Shown here in pieces: positions 22,264 through 35,063 of a stretch of DNA of 64,000 nucleotides. Each line of letters starts with the position of its first letter. Position 1 is the first letter of the stretch. The translations under genes and the position numbers were made by a program. This stretch comes from Phallus indusiatus (taxonomy: Eukaryota > Basidiomycota > Agaricomycetes > Phallales > Phallaceae): NCBI GenBank assembly GCA_027605045.1, contig JAQFWX010000001.1:1674001-1738000 (forward strand), given 5' to 3'. The notes beneath the pieces were generated by a model that saw only the letters and a list, made by a program, of their open reading frames with translations, was not told the DNA's origin and made no database searches.

Positions 22264-25200
22264 ATGCCTCTAATTCGCATAGAAGTATGCGACTTCAAGT
22301 CGTACCGGTTAGTTTCTTCGCCAAAATCCACTGTCGCGACGTGACCTGACCCTCATCGCGAAATTCAGCGGCCACCAAGTCATAGGCCCTTTCAGCCAGT
22401 TCACCAGTGTAATCGGCCCAAATGGAGCTGGGAAATCGAATCTAATGGATGCTATTTCGTTTGTTCTTGGTATTAAAAGTGCACAGCTTCGTAGCAGTCA
22501 GCTTCGCGACTTGATATATCGTGGAAGACGCCTCGCACGTGAAGGTGAAGAGAGTGACCAGCAACAAGAGGAAGAAGAAGAAACACAAGAGGGAGAAGGG
22601 ACTTCTCAAAAAGCGTGGGTTCTAGCTGTATATGAAGATCCTGCCAAAAAGGAGTGGAAATATCAGCGAACGTACGCGGCCTTTTATGATTCTTTGTGCT
22701 TGCTTAAGCTCACTTATGTGGCAGAATCTCGATGAATGGAAACAGTGAATATCGACTGAACGGAAAGGTCGTCACCTATCAAACGTATAACCAATCCTTA
22801 GAAAAGCACAATATCCTCGTGCGAGCGAAAAACTTTTTGGTATTCCAGGTACGCACGTTTCTCATACGCATAACTTATTATGATGCTATAACTTCATCCA
22901 CTAACAGGGAGACGTTGAAGCCGTTGCATCTCAATCACCCAAGGATTTAACGCGTCTCGTGGAACAAATTAGCGGCTCTCTCGAACTAGCCTCGGAATAC
23001 GACCAAGCAAAAGCTTTGCAAGACCGTGCAACTGAGAACGCCACTTTCAATTTCACCAAACGACGTGGTATTGCGGGCGAGATAAAGCAATTCAAAGAAC
23101 AAAAATCGGAAGCTGAACGTTTCGAAAAGATGTGTTCTGAGAGGGTTTGTCTCCCTCACTTCGTGTGTAACGTTTTTCTCACTCGATCATGGATAGGATG
23201 CTTTAATACTCCAACGAATACTATGGAAACTGTACCATATCGACGCGAAAATCCAACAGAATAGTCAAGAGATTGAAGCACAGAATGAAGACTTGTCCAC
23301 GTTACGAGAAAGACAAAAGGAACACGAAGAAAAGCTAGCTGCTGCCCGGGAAGAACAGGCTAAAGCTCGAGCTGAAGTCTCCAAGCGTGAAAGGAAAGTT
23401 CGAAAACAAGAAAAAGCTTTGGAAGGAAAAGTTAGTTTGCTCTCGTTTCTTTGTTCAAGAATCGCCAGAATTCATAAATTGTCACTAGCAACCAGGGATG
23501 GTGGCGCTGGAAGCGCAAGTGGCTCACTCGGAACGAAGGTTGAAGTCAGCCAATGACCTGGCGGAAACGATTCATAAAGACGAAGAGCGACAAGAGCAAA
23601 AGCTAGAAAGGCTGAAGAATGAGTTTAGCGGTATACAAAAGGCTTCCGCTGCCGCCGCACAAGGTTCGTACGCAGAGACAGTGCCCCTTTTCTTTTGTCC
23701 TTTCTCTTTGAAGACATTAACGCATCTTATATAGAAGCTTCTAAAAAGACTTCTAACCAAGACTATTCATTTTCTACCGAGGATCTGGAAGAATACCGGA
23801 AGCTGTGAGTAAACGTTTCTCTCACCGCCGTTCATCGTTTCTCAGCCCTTATGCAGAAAAGCGACTGCGAATGTCCAGGAAGTAGGGTCACGACAGCAAG
23901 TTGAAACTCTTCGTCGAGAAGAAAAGATTCAAGGACGGGCGTTGGCTATGCTTGATAGCAAAATTCAACAGTACAACGAACGGGCAACGAAGTTAGACGA
24001 GGAACAGACCACCCTCCAGGCGCAGAAGGACGAGGTGAGGCTCTATATAGTACCTTTTTTCGAGTGAATTAATTATTCGTTCAGCTTGAACAAAAAGTTG
24101 CAAGTCTTCAGGAAGAACTCAAGCGCACGAAAGAACAGCATGATGAGATTCAGTCAGAGCGCAATAGAGTAGCGTACGGCTTTACGTTTCAGCAACGTAA
24201 AACTTTCTGCTGAACCATTTTTTACTTAGTCAACGCGAGGCCGAATTGAATGACAAGCTACAAGAGTGCTATACCAAACTACTTCAAGCCGGTGTCGACC
24301 AAAAAGAATCGGAGAAGGAGGCTAAGAGAAAAGAAGTTTTCGCCAGTCTGCAGCGGATTTTCCCAGGTTAGTTGACGACTTTTCTGTCATTAAAATGAAC
24401 GTGCTTGCAAAGCTCGTTTCCATTAGGCGTTCGCGGCCGAGTTATTGACTTGTGTCAACCGACACAGCGAAAGTTCGAGACGGCCGTATCTGTTATTCTA
24501 GGCCGAAACACTGATGCACTAATTGTCGATAACGAAAAGACGGCAATCGATTGCATTGAAGTATGATGTTTTCTCAGTCGTGATGTCACACGTGATCAAC
24601 TCATTCTCTTTAATAGTACTTACGCAATCAGCGAGCTGGTCAAGCCACATTCATTCCGTTAGACACAATTCAAGCAAAGCCCATCAATGACAAGTTCCGT
24701 AGCTTCGCAAAAGGCGCAAGACTTGCGGTCGATTGTATACAATTTGACGCGTCTTTAGAGCGAGCTATGCATCATGCTTGCGGTAATGCCCTAGTGTGTG
24801 ATACCATGGAGGTTGCCCGATACGTATGTTACGAAAAAGGACAAGAGGTCAAAGGTTGGTTTCCGATCGTTATAAATATTCTTGATTCTCAATTTAAGTC
24901 ATAGCTGTGACGTTGGAGGGGACCATCATACATAAAAGCGGGTTGATCACTGGTGGTCGTAGCACACACAACAACAACAAGAAGTGGGAGGAGAAGGATG
25001 TCCAATGTAGGTCGGATTTTCTTGACGTATATGGTTTGTCGCAATTTCTAAGACGACGTTCGTAGCATTGCACAGGCAGCGTGATGCATTGCTCTTTGAA
25101 CTCAAGGAGATTAACAAAACAAAGCCAAGAGCCAAAGGGGACGAAAATCTAGTCGCAGAAATCAATCGTCTTGAGTCGTCATTGATGATAAGCAGGGATG

Positions 25201-27340
25201 AACTGGTACGTTGGTTATTTCAATACTTCTGTCAGCTCAACAACTTGCGATTCAATAACTTTTCCGCCAGGTTGCGTGCACGCATAGACTGGCCGGAGTC
25301 AAACAGGAGCTGCAACACGTTAAGAAAGAACTCACGAAGCATCACCCTGAGCTTGAAAAGGTTTGTGATCAGCTCATTTTCACGCTTTCGTCAAAGCATA
25401 GACATTCTCGTTTTAGATGAAGACGTCACATACAAAGCTCCAGAAACGTATAAAAGAGCTAACCGACATCATTGACGCGACTGAAGATAATATATTTCGC
25501 AGCTTCTGTCGCAAAGTTCAAGTATCGCACATTCGAGAGTTTGAGGAACGACAATTGAAAGCGTCTCAGGAGGAAAGCGAGCTGCGATTACGATTTGATA
25601 CTCAAATCGCTCGACTGAACCACCAGTTGCGTTTCGTCTCTTGTACCTGACTTTTTTTTAAACTGAGACGATCTTTTTTTCACCTAAACATAGAATCAAG
25701 TTTGAAGAAGAATCATTGCAAGCCCTGAAAGATCGTTTACAGACGTTGGGCAATACAGCGAAAGAACACAAAAACACACTCTCCAAACTCTTAGCGTCCA
25801 AAAAAGCCGTTCAACAAGAGCTGGATGAAGATCAAGCTGCAATTGATGAAATTCGCGAAGAATTAAAAGACTTTGAAAAAACGCTGGAAGAGAAGACCGC
25901 GGCTCTAGATGAGGTTAAGCGGGTAGCAGGCAAGTCGAGCAAAGCACTTGACAAAGCTTTGAAAGACATTGCGTCGAAGGTATGTTCACTCAACTAAAAA
26001 GGAATGAGGACTCAGTTGTGCGTTCCGTTTGTAGAACGACGAGATTGAAAAGCTAGCCTCCGAGCGATCTGGTATTTATCGCAAAAGCAGACTGGAGGAG
26101 ATTCCTCTGCCGCTGCTTCACGGAAACCTGAAAAACGTTCCAATGGAAGAGGTGAGGTACTTTCATCTGTGTTTGAGGAAGTTATACATATAACGTTACA
26201 TAGAATCTCCGGAACGAAGTGGCAATGGACGTGGATGACGAAGATCACACACAGCGACCCAAGGAAGTTAATGATTATGGTCTTGAAGTCGATTTCAGTC
26301 TTTTGGAAAACGATGAACGCGAAGTGTGTTGTGACATTATACTGCGCAATCATTCTCATTCTTTGCTCACTTTGCTCAGGATGGTTCTGCTGACGTTGGG
26401 GCCGAGTTCGACACTGCAATCGCTAAGCTCAATACGGACATTGAACGCATGGCCCCGAATATGAAGGCTATGGAAAAGTGGGTTTCCATTGCTGTCAAAG
26501 TTTGACTCTTACTGATGAATCAATGACTCGTAATTTAGGCTAGATGATGTTGAAGCCAAATTGGCGCAAACCGAAAGAGAAGCCGACAAAGCTCGGAAGG
26601 AGTCAAAAACGGCGCGTGATGAGTTCAATGATGTGAAGAAACGAAGGTACGACGGTCGTTTAGGTTTATCACTTAGATAATTCCGACGCTTTCTTTTCAG
26701 GTGTGATCTTTTCAATCGCGCCTACAACCATATAGCGGAACGTATAGATGAGGTATATAAAGATCTCACTAAAGGCAAAGCAGCTCCTATGGGCGGTGTA
26801 GCCTACTTAAGTCTGGAAGACAATGAGGTTCGTTGTTTATGATCGTTGAACACTGACGCTTACTCTACTTCAAGGAACCGTACCTGAGCGGAATAAAGTA
26901 TCATGCCATGCCACCTATGAAGCGATTTAGGGACATGGAGCAACTGTCTGGTGGTGAGAAGACAGTTGCGGCACTTGCACTTCTTTTCGCTATCCACAGG
27001 TATGGATAACCCTTAGATGTTAAATGGCCTGATACTTATGGTCTTGTTAGCTTTCATCCGTCCCCCTTCTTTGTGCTGGACGAGGTTGACGCTGCGCTAG
27101 ACAATACTAACGTCGCAAAGATAGCCAATTACATCCGAAGTCATGCTTCAGACGAATTTCAGTTCATCGTTATCAGCTTGAAAGGATCATTGTATGAAAA
27201 GGGGACCTCTCTTGTCGGAATATATCGTGACCAGGAGATCAATAGCTCCCATACATTAACATTGGATGTATGAAGATTTTTTTCGTTATGTGCTCTTCAT
27301 TCGCTGACTCTTCCCGTAGCTCACCCAATACGATCCTTAG
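22264..27340 (+). CDS. SMC1: Cohesin subunit SMC1
   Basis: Core ATPase of the cohesin ring that holds sister chromatids together (family knowledge). The start is the ATG giving [15 protein letters not shown]; exon 1 is 22264-22307 and exon 2 starts at 22369. More than 20 short exons follow, the last being 27320-27340 (LTQYDP). Visible in order: Walker [22 protein letters not shown]; first coiled coil; hinge ([35 protein letters not shown]); second coiled coil; signature motif [15 protein letters not shown]; and Walker [16 protein letters not shown]. An acidic Gln/Glu insertion (about residues 85-105) lies in the N-terminal head. The frame is consistent in all exons I checked. The cohesin loader SCC2 lies about 16 kb downstream on the same strand. 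Confidence 0.96.
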
Positions 27341-27854
27341 CTGTTGAAGATGTTGTGTATTTGTGAGAAGATAATCAGGATGTATTGATGTATAATAATA
27401 GAAATTAAATGTGCTAATAGTACCTGCAAATAATGACCCGTGACAATGCAATGAACAAACATAAAAATGTTTGGTTCTCAAAAGAACTCACTGACAGGTC
27501 CGGTCGGTTCAGTTGGCTTCTTTTCCGTGTTCCACACCTCAGGTTCTATCAAGTAAATGTCGCGCCAGTTCCCACCCCTATTGAGCTACTGCTTTGAAGT
27601 TTGCTTAGGTATTGTCCATAAATGTGAAATGTTATCGATGTTATCCGTAGTCTTTGCTTTTTGTTAAATACAGATGGGGTTACAGTTCGATTTTTCTCTC
27701 GCAAACAGTGTCGGTATCTCCGAGTTTCAGTTCATATCACTTTACTTTGATTTGCAAGAAAGGTTGCACAAATGATAGTTGATCAAGAAAAAAAGAACTA
27801 CGTGATTCTGACTCCTGAGTCATTTAATTGCAGCGTAAAGGTGAATATTGATTA
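27341..27854. other. Convergent spacer SMC1 / P450
   Basis: About 510 bases between the two stop codons. AT-rich, with no gene seen; presumably it holds both 3' UTRs. Confidence 0.45.
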
Positions 27855-30009
27855 TTATTTAACGTTGATCAAATGCTCGAGCAGGGCCTTTTTCTGCTCC
27901 GAGCGTGGCGTGAACTTGCACTTGAACGGCTTCGGACGCCTGAATTCAATTATTTTAAATATGGATATCTGAAATGTCCCGATGTAACTCACGAAATCAA
28001 TCCAGAATCAAAACCTTCAGGCTGTGCATTTGGCAGATCGGGTCCTGTGGGTGTGTCGCAAGGGCTGATGTCGAACATATACAAGATATGCGCCATTACA
28101 CTGAACAACAAGCTATCGGCGAAATGCCGACCAGGACATATCCTACCGATAGTGTCATACTTTCAACGGCTTGGGGGAGGCATATGAGAGAGCTCACCTC
28201 CGGCCAAACCCAAATTCCAATTCTGGAAATACGGCACCGGGTCTCAAAAATCTTTCAGGTTTGAAGCTTTCAACGTCATCCCCGTAAATTGACGTAGATT
28301 TCGAAAGAGCCCTTGATACAATTTGTGAAGTTGGTGTGGCTAGTTGAATAACAACACTTACCACCCGTTTCCTATTACGAGGGTGCCTTTCGGTATAAAA
28401 TATTCTCCAACCATGTCGTCTTCTCTGAGCATATGGGGAAAACCAAGAGGGCCAACTGGATGCCAGCGCAAAACTTCTTTGCACAAGGCTTCAGTGTAGG
28501 GAAGGTTTTTTCGATCCTCCATTGAGGGCAAAGTACTTTCTCCAAGAACTTTATCTAACTCTTCTTGGGCCTTTTTTTGAGCCTCTGGATATAGAAGCAT
28601 AGTGAAGAAGAACATCAGCATTCCTGCCTCTGTCTGAAATTGAAATAAACATATTTCTATATGGATAATGAACAGGATGTACTGTGTCAATGGCAGTTCC
28701 ATAAATTACTGCCCCTAGAGTTTGGATGGTCATTTCTTCTTCGGCCGTTATAGAAGACTTCTTAGAGTGCAGTTCTTCAAGAATAGTTCTCACTATCGAA
28801 GGTGCTGCGTTACCCGATTCCTAAAAGACTTTTGATTAACAAAATCAACCGACTAAATCGATAAGAACACATACGAGACCATCTTTGACAGCCGAAAACG
28901 GAACCGCACTCATCTCTTTGAATGCTGCTTTGAGCGTCTCAGCTTTGCGCTTGAAACCCCCACCGGGAGCCCAAGCCGGAATGTATTGCACTAGCTGGTT
29001 GTCATATGATACTTCTAGGAGACTAGCACGTTGACGTACTCATTGGAAAGAAGTCCACCAAGGCCGCTCCCGGAGTCGCGACGTCCTCAAAAAGTTTCAG
29101 CGCATGTTCTGCTAACTCTGTATAAGGATCATTTTCTGGAAGGCTCTTCAGACCATAAGTGACCTTAGAATAAATAAAATATTATCGGTACTATAACTCG
29201 AACAATATAAAATTTCTCACATCCATGATTACAGACCCGACGACGTGCCTAGCGTGATCCGTGAATCTGCCTGGACTTTGATAAAGACGACATAATAGAT
29301 CTCTGACGCCCAGATAACCTGAGTTCAGAAAAACAGACATATTTAAGAGGTTTATAACACAAACTTGGCATGTATCTCGACTGATCCTTGATATTCTTCC
29401 ATCGAAGACTTGGCCAAAAATCTGTTGAAAATCGAACGTTGGTATCTCCACCTTTCGTTTGGTTGCATTATTGCGGAATGCCAGTCAAAGCCCACTCTTT
29501 CGAGTTAAGATAGTCAACGATTCCATCAACATTTTTAGGTGAAAAGAAAAAGTCAACGTACAGCTTAACCAGCATCGTTGACTGAAACCGATCGGAATAT
29601 AATCCTCCTCGGCGTTCAAACAACTCGACAGCCATTTCATATGAATTTACGAAGAGAAGAGAGGTACCAACGATGTTCAAGTATGTCAGATCGCCTGCAT
29701 GAAATTTGAGAATTTTAATAGGGGGAATTAACCATGAACACCAACCGTACAACTTGGGCCATTCACGACAAACGCGTTCTTGATTCCCAGTAGGAATGTC
29801 CAACAAATTCCCGATTAAGAACCGTTTTCGAGGACCGGGAGGGAGTTTGCATCCTAAAGCGGCTGATCAATAAGTTCATGATAGGTGAAATTGAGGGACA
29901 TATGCAAGTTGCCTTTTGGAATACGTGTTTTTTGTTGGAGCCAATACAAAAAGAAAGCCGCGAAGAAGCATATTGCGCAAGCTTTCGCGACCTCCATGGT
30001 AGTACCCAT
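27855..30009 (-). CDS. Microsomal cytochrome P450
   Basis: Heme monooxygenase; substrate unknown. Many short exons on the minus strand, from the ATG at 30009 (or the in-frame ATG at 29997) to the TAA at 27855-27857. The N-terminus is a membrane anchor (ACAICFFAAFFLYWL) followed by a Pro-rich hinge (KLPPGPRKRFLIGN). Exon 1 probably ends at 29925 with a GT donor. The I-helix is AIDTTEAG, the K-helix is EALCKEVLRWHP (ExxR), the PERF-type motif is FKPERFL, and the heme-binding loop is FGFGRRICPGR with its Cys ligand. The loop is split by an intron between RR and ICPG. The last exon gives RPKPFKCKFTPRSE. All core motifs are present, so it looks functional. It is isolated, with no biosynthetic cluster around it, which favours a housekeeping or detoxification role (inference). 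Confidence 0.9.
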
Positions 30010-31175
30010 AACGATGTTGGGAGATGGCCACACTATCACTGCTCCCCTTTTGTATATACCTCGGTTGGTTTCGCGCCCAATCAGAATCCACCTACTACAT
30101 GTCTAGGCTTGGGGCACATTTCATGAATGATGATTTTCGGATTTCATCTTCAAAGAATCCAGTGGCAGGGGTCCTGGACCGGTTCACAAGTTCTTTTGCG
30201 TGTTTTATCAGGTAAACGTCGTGCCTTCGGACACCTATTGAGCTTCGTGGCATCACAAACCGACTTCGCTGGCTCGATTCCTGCCGAAGTACTCAATTCT
30301 TTTGGTACATATCTACGGCAAGTCACGTCGTGGACAAAATGACGTTCGATATCTAGGCATCGTTTGCTGTCAGGCATAGTTTGAGCTCTGGTGTCTGAAA
30401 CTATCAACAATCTTTCCGATAACGGCCCCATGACGATGGAGCATGATCAACCTCAGTTGAGATAGCAGAATTGCCAATCAACCCAACGCTTAAGCTGAAA
30501 GCCTTCCTATAGAAATTGTGGAATTGTGGAATTGCGGTACATGAATGGATACATTACCTAAGTCAGTATCATGGTTTCTGCCCTTTGACTCTCATAATTC
30601 TTTATGCGCAGTATGTTGTCCAAGCGGGATACCTCCAGTTTGAGAAAAAGATCCCAAGTTTATGTAGTGAGTTGAATGGAACCTGAGTATGAGAGATAGC
30701 ACTGGATTCTCTGGTGTCCATGTTTCGCTTTAACCTACGCAACGAAGAAGGAAAATGAGAAACACGCGACAACAGCCAGCATCATTTGCGCACGGATGAG
30801 CTTGCAGAGTCGAATGTCATAAGAGAGAGAATCCTGTACCGTCAATGGTACTTTTGTTTAGTAGATCGACTATTATTGTGCTTTTTTTGCAAAGTGGGAC
30901 GGATAGAACATGTCGTACAACAAATGCCATAGCCTGACCTCGAGGCTACAAATGCCAGTGTGTAGCAAATTGCTCAGATACGCCGTTTTCGAATAATAGC
31001 CGCTGACTAATCCGGAGGATTTCTCCAATTACTCGGCGTCAACAGCCGAAAAGCGCCCTCAAATCTTCCAAATTCACGGACCTTGTCACACACGATAGTC
31101 ACAACTGTACAGTTCAATACTTTTTCCTCTCTTAATCTCTCTTCCGTTTCCGCCAACATCCTCAAGACGCCCTTC
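30010..31175. other. Divergent intergenic region P450 / RPL7
   Basis: About 1.2 kb with promoters for both genes. A pyrimidine-rich tract near 31130-31160 precedes the RPL7 start, as is common for ribosomal-protein promoters. Open frames at 30127-30342 (+) and 30150-30431 (-) overlap each other and have no recognisable product. Confidence 0.5.
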
Positions 31176-32269
31176 ATGGTCTCAACAACGTAAGTGTACA
31201 ACCCAAATTTCCTGTGGCTATTCACTGAAAGGGTTATAGTGTCCCCACTGTCTCTGTAAGCAACATAAAAAAAACCTCAGTCCAGAATGAGTTTATATAC
31301 TCACTTCGCCCTTTGTTAGGACATCGAGGTTCCAGAGACCCTTTTAAAAAAGCGCAAGCAAAATGAAAAAGCGCGTGAAGAAAAAATTGCTGCTGCAAAT
31401 GCCGCTCGCAAGGTATGTTCTGCCATGATTTATTACTGAGGTCTAACTGAGGTCTAACAAACTTTTCTCACTAAAGGCTCGATTGGCCAAGCGAAAACTT
31501 ATCTTCAAGCGAGCAGAATCCTACGTTAAGGAGTACCGTGCTAAGGAGCGGGATGTCATCCAAATGAAGCGTGCGGCTCGTGCTGCTGGTGACTTCTACG
31601 TGGATGCTCAACCCAAACTTCTATTCGTCATTCGAATTCGAGGGTATGTGAAGTCGTGCCTATGATTCTTGCTATTCTCGCTCATAGCAGTTATTCAGTA
31701 TCAACGAAATTGCTCCCAAACCACGCAAAATCTTACAGCTATTGCGTCTCCTTCAAATCAACAACGGTGTCTTCGTCAAGGCCACCAAGCCCATTGCTCA
31801 AATGCTCCGGCTAGTTGAGCCATACGTGACTTATGGGTTAGTCGATCAAACATTTTGTAAAGCTACAAACGGCGTTCTCACCATTCATCATATAGTGAAC
31901 CTAACTTGAAATCGGTCCGTGAACTGATTTACAAACGTGGTTACGGCAAAGTCAACAAGCAACGTGTTCCTCTCGATAACAACGCCGTCATTGAAGACGC
32001 ACTCGGCAAATTCAACATTCTCTCTGTTGAAGATCTCGTTCATGAGATTTTCACCGCTGGACCCAACTTCAAACAGGTGAGGCTCAGTGTATACTCTGCA
32101 ACGAACCTAATATACTGAATAAACACAGGCCAGCAACTTCTTGTGGCCCTTCAAGTTATCTAACCCAACTGGAGGATGGCGCACTCGTAAATTCAAGCAC
32201 TACGTTGAGGGTGGTGACCAAGGAAACCGTGAGCAGAACATCAACAAGCTCATCCGTCAAATGAACTAG
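31176..32269 (+). CDS. RPL7: 60S ribosomal protein L7 (uL30)
   Basis: Structural protein of the large cytosolic ribosomal subunit. Seven exons: 31176-31189, 31240-31255, 31320-31412, 31477-31643, 31699-31836, 31896-32076 and 32129-32269, giving 249 aa, the usual length. Exons 1 and 2 are only 14 and 16 nt and encode MVSTTVPTVS; they were placed because they bring [13 protein letters not shown] into frame. Diagnostic parts are [58 protein letters not shown], and the C-terminal [36 protein letters not shown]. Intact. Confidence 0.96.
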
Positions 32270-33203
32270 ATGTCATCTGTTGTGGTGCTCGTGAGATATG
32301 TCTATGGTCGCATGCTTACTACTCTATTTGTACGCGATGACTTATGGAAGATCATGCCAAAATATATTGCCTTGGTGGTTTTAAGCCCATATTCGTATCT
32401 GTTGAATTGAGGTAAATATCTCATAAACTTCTTATAGACCTGACTTGAGTTATACGTCTTTGGTTTTCATGCCAGCCTGAAGTCCACATTATAGTTGAGA
32501 TTAAATGTGTATTTTAGACCGCTCAACGGATTTTGAAATATACAAGCCTTCAGCATCGGGATGAAGACCAGGAAAAAGTATAATTCTGGGACACGGTGAA
32601 GGGTACTGCCCTAGACGGGCCTCATTGGACAGTCTGTCAAAGCTACCTTTGGATTCTGTTTCGTCTCCCCGTTTACTCCAGTAAACTTTCATCGGCGGTT
32701 TTCCAGGACACCACTTCCGTAACTTGCCATATTCTCAAATTGGCGGTTTACACGTCGAAGACCAACATTGGATGATAAAAGAAAGACATCGCGCCGCAAT
32801 TTTTATCCCTACGAGCTTGATGAATATTCGACCCGGGGCTGAGCTACATTCTTGGCCTCCATGCAGTTGCTGAAAGCAATCCGAAGCCCCTATTATCAAA
32901 GTAATTCTATTAGGTTCAAATGCAAAGATATTCTGGATGAATCTGCGTCCTGCAGCATTGGACATTGGCCGCATTGTCAACAACTCCAACGGACCAGCTC
33001 GACTTGCAGCACATGGACGGCTTGGACGATGACAGCACCCAACTACAGCGTGTCGGACCACAGGTGCCATTCGGGTGCCATTACCTTTTTCGTCCATTCA
33101 ATAACTAGTAGTCACCGCTTGCTCAGGGCCCTCGGGTATATAAAGGAAGGGCCGGAACATCATCCCCGAAACACACAATTTTCATCAAATTTGTTGAATC
33201 ATC
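32270..33203. other. Intergenic region upstream of family 1 copy C
   Basis: About 930 bases after RPL7. Open frames on both strands (for example 32735-33097 minus and 32852-33259 plus) overlap each other and show no recognisable product. A TATATAAA box lies at 33137-33144. Confidence 0.45.
33137..33144 (+). promoter_or_regulatory. TATA box of family 1 copy C
   Basis: TATATAAA, 60 bases before the ATG of copy C and followed by a plausible short 5' leader. It suggests that copy C has a working promoter. Confidence 0.6.
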
Positions 33204-34041
33204 ATGCCACCAAGCGAATTATCCAAAGAAGAAGAGGCTACCGTCAATGCTATCGTTGAACGAAAGCTCCGTTATCAAGCTGTGGGCGATGAACACGCCG
33301 AGGTGGTTCGTCGCAAGGGACGCGAAGTTTTCGCTCGGGCTTACTCTGAAGCCTGTAAAGCTCTCGGGCCACAACATATTCCAGAGATGGTGTGTTTGCC
33401 CAAGGATACAACCATGGAAGAGTACTATGAGAGCCTCGAGCATTTACTCTCCGCAATTGCTCGAAAACCTTGGGAGTAAGATCTTCCTTCCTTGATGCAT
33501 TCGTCCTGTTACTCATTATCTTCTAGACACATTTATATTACATTAATGGCAGCAAGTTTGATCGCGGTCGTTGATGCATGTGAATATATCTATCTCCCCG
33601 AACGTCTGCGGCGAGAAATTGATGTCAGAATGGCCCAAAGAGAACTGTATGTGATACCATCAGCGAAAATGCATTCAGATTTATCATGTTTGCTCTAGTG
33701 AGAGAAAAGCAGCTAGTACCGCGCCACCACCCAAAGCTAAAGTTGCTCCGAGACGCCTCCCAACTCTCCGGCCAGTCAGTGACCCTCGTGCGAAACACAC
33801 ACAACTTTCCGACAAGGACGTCGACGAATATTTGAAGAATTTTTCGAGACTTCATCATAGGATCCTTTGGGACGCGGATAGCTGTGAATACTACAAGATC
33901 GTTGGCGTGAAGTATTCTCAGGTGATTCGAGCAATTGAGTCATTCGAGGTTCAGTTTCAGCAATGTACTTCTGCAATTGCGTATTCGTTCGATGATGTTA
34001 AAGAAATGCTACTTCGAAGCTCAAAAGTCACAGCGGGGTAG
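33204..34041 (+). CDS. Orphan family 1 protein, copy C
   Basis: Three exons: 33204-33475, 33527-33646 and 33699-34041, giving 244 aa. Same architecture and same intron phases as copies A and E. Exon 1 has VNAIVERKLRYQAVGDEHAEVVRRKGREVF and TTMEEYYESLE. Exon 2 has HIYITLMAASLIAVVDACEYIYLPERLRRE. Exon 3 has a basic Pro-rich linker and the C-terminal module NFSRLHHRILWDADSCEYYKIVGVKYS ... YSFDDVKEMLLRSS. The exon 2 block could be a short amphipathic or hydrophobic helix. A TATATAAA element lies 60 bases upstream of the ATG. No known domain recognised; function unknown. Copy C is closer to E than to A. Confidence 0.78.
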
Positions 34042-34384
34042 AGTTTCACTGTTTTTTACGCGATAGGTTAAGAGTGAATGGCGTTTAGCTGATGTATAAC
34101 AATTGGTAACACGTACATAGTATGTAAAAAGAATTAGTCTGTTGCCTCTAGACCTAAGGTGCCTTCTTGAAAACATCACCGTCAACTTCGTCTCCTGAAC
34201 CGGACAATCAACGTTGATGAACGATAAGCCGATTGGGCCGTCGCGGTCAGGGTCATTCAGTGGGACATGCTGTGATGTGTTTCGTCTATATCTACTTATG
34301 TGAACGTATGTACACCTCACAGTCATACGTATGATCACCACGCGCAATACCAGGCAATACCACGTAAAAATCAACTGCTGAGGA
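34042..34384. other. Spacer between family 1 copies C and D
   Basis: About 340 bases after copy C. A minus-strand frame at 34021-34374 is not recognisable. No gene called. Confidence 0.4.
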
Positions 34385-34620
34385 AGAGGCCCTTGTCGAC
34401 TCTATTAAGTGAAAACTCCGTTTCATAATTTTATCTGAAGAACATGCCACGGACTGAGCTCGCCTGACGCTTTCTTTTCTTTCAAGCCTACACGGAAGCC
34501 ACTGAATTTCTTGAGTCTAAAAATGGTCGAGAAATAATATTTACACATAGGGGCACGAACATGGAAGAGTATTATCAACCGCGAATGCTCAAACACCCTT
34601 TGAGTAAGGTTAGGTTTGAT
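34385..34620 (+). pseudogene. Orphan family 1, copy D, exon-1 relic
   Basis: Decayed copy of family exon 1. Matches can be followed for about 230 bases: EEEALVDSI, then KLRF, EEHA, EATEF-like positions, and at the end the strongly matching block for GTNMEEYY and ANAQTPFE followed by the exon-end GTAAG donor. Several stop codons and small deletions interrupt the frame (for example TAA soon after VDSI). Exons 2 and 3 are not present before copy E begins at 35064, so this is a broken partial duplicate. It sits directly between copies C and E. Confidence 0.7.
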
Positions 34621-35063
34621 GTGAACGCATTTCAAACGCGTTGTCACGTTATGTAACGTTCTTTGTCCCTTTCCACGAGTATACGGACCACATTAGCCCG
34701 AATTCCACACGATGATTGGTATTTGCGTATGTGTTGTTCTAAGACATACAAGGGATGTCAATGTTCACCGGCCAGCATTATTGCCTCAGATGTGAAAAGT
34801 TTAACTTAACGGGCCAGTAGGGGTCAGTCCAGTCCGGCCTACTTCAGAGCCTTGGATGTCACTACAAGCTTCGAAAAATTCTCCATCAGTACGTGAAGTT
34901 TGAAGCTTGAATTAGAAGGATGGATTCCGCCCAAAGATACGTTGCCCGCGAAATTGTCACGGGTTAGGGTCACTGAATTACACCTACCATGTTTTATGTA
35001 AACGGGAGAGCTTCAGTGTATTTCGTTCAAACCTACGTCTACAGCCTAACAACTCGATAAGCC
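34621..35063. other. Spacer upstream of family 1 copy E
   Basis: About 440 bases with no gene seen; it contains the presumed promoter of copy E. Confidence 0.4.

Noticed and set aside
29854..29912. A GC-AG intron at the start of the P450 gene
   Set aside because: A canonical GT donor at 29924 with the same phase and acceptor gives a more natural P450 hinge, so the GC reading is not needed.
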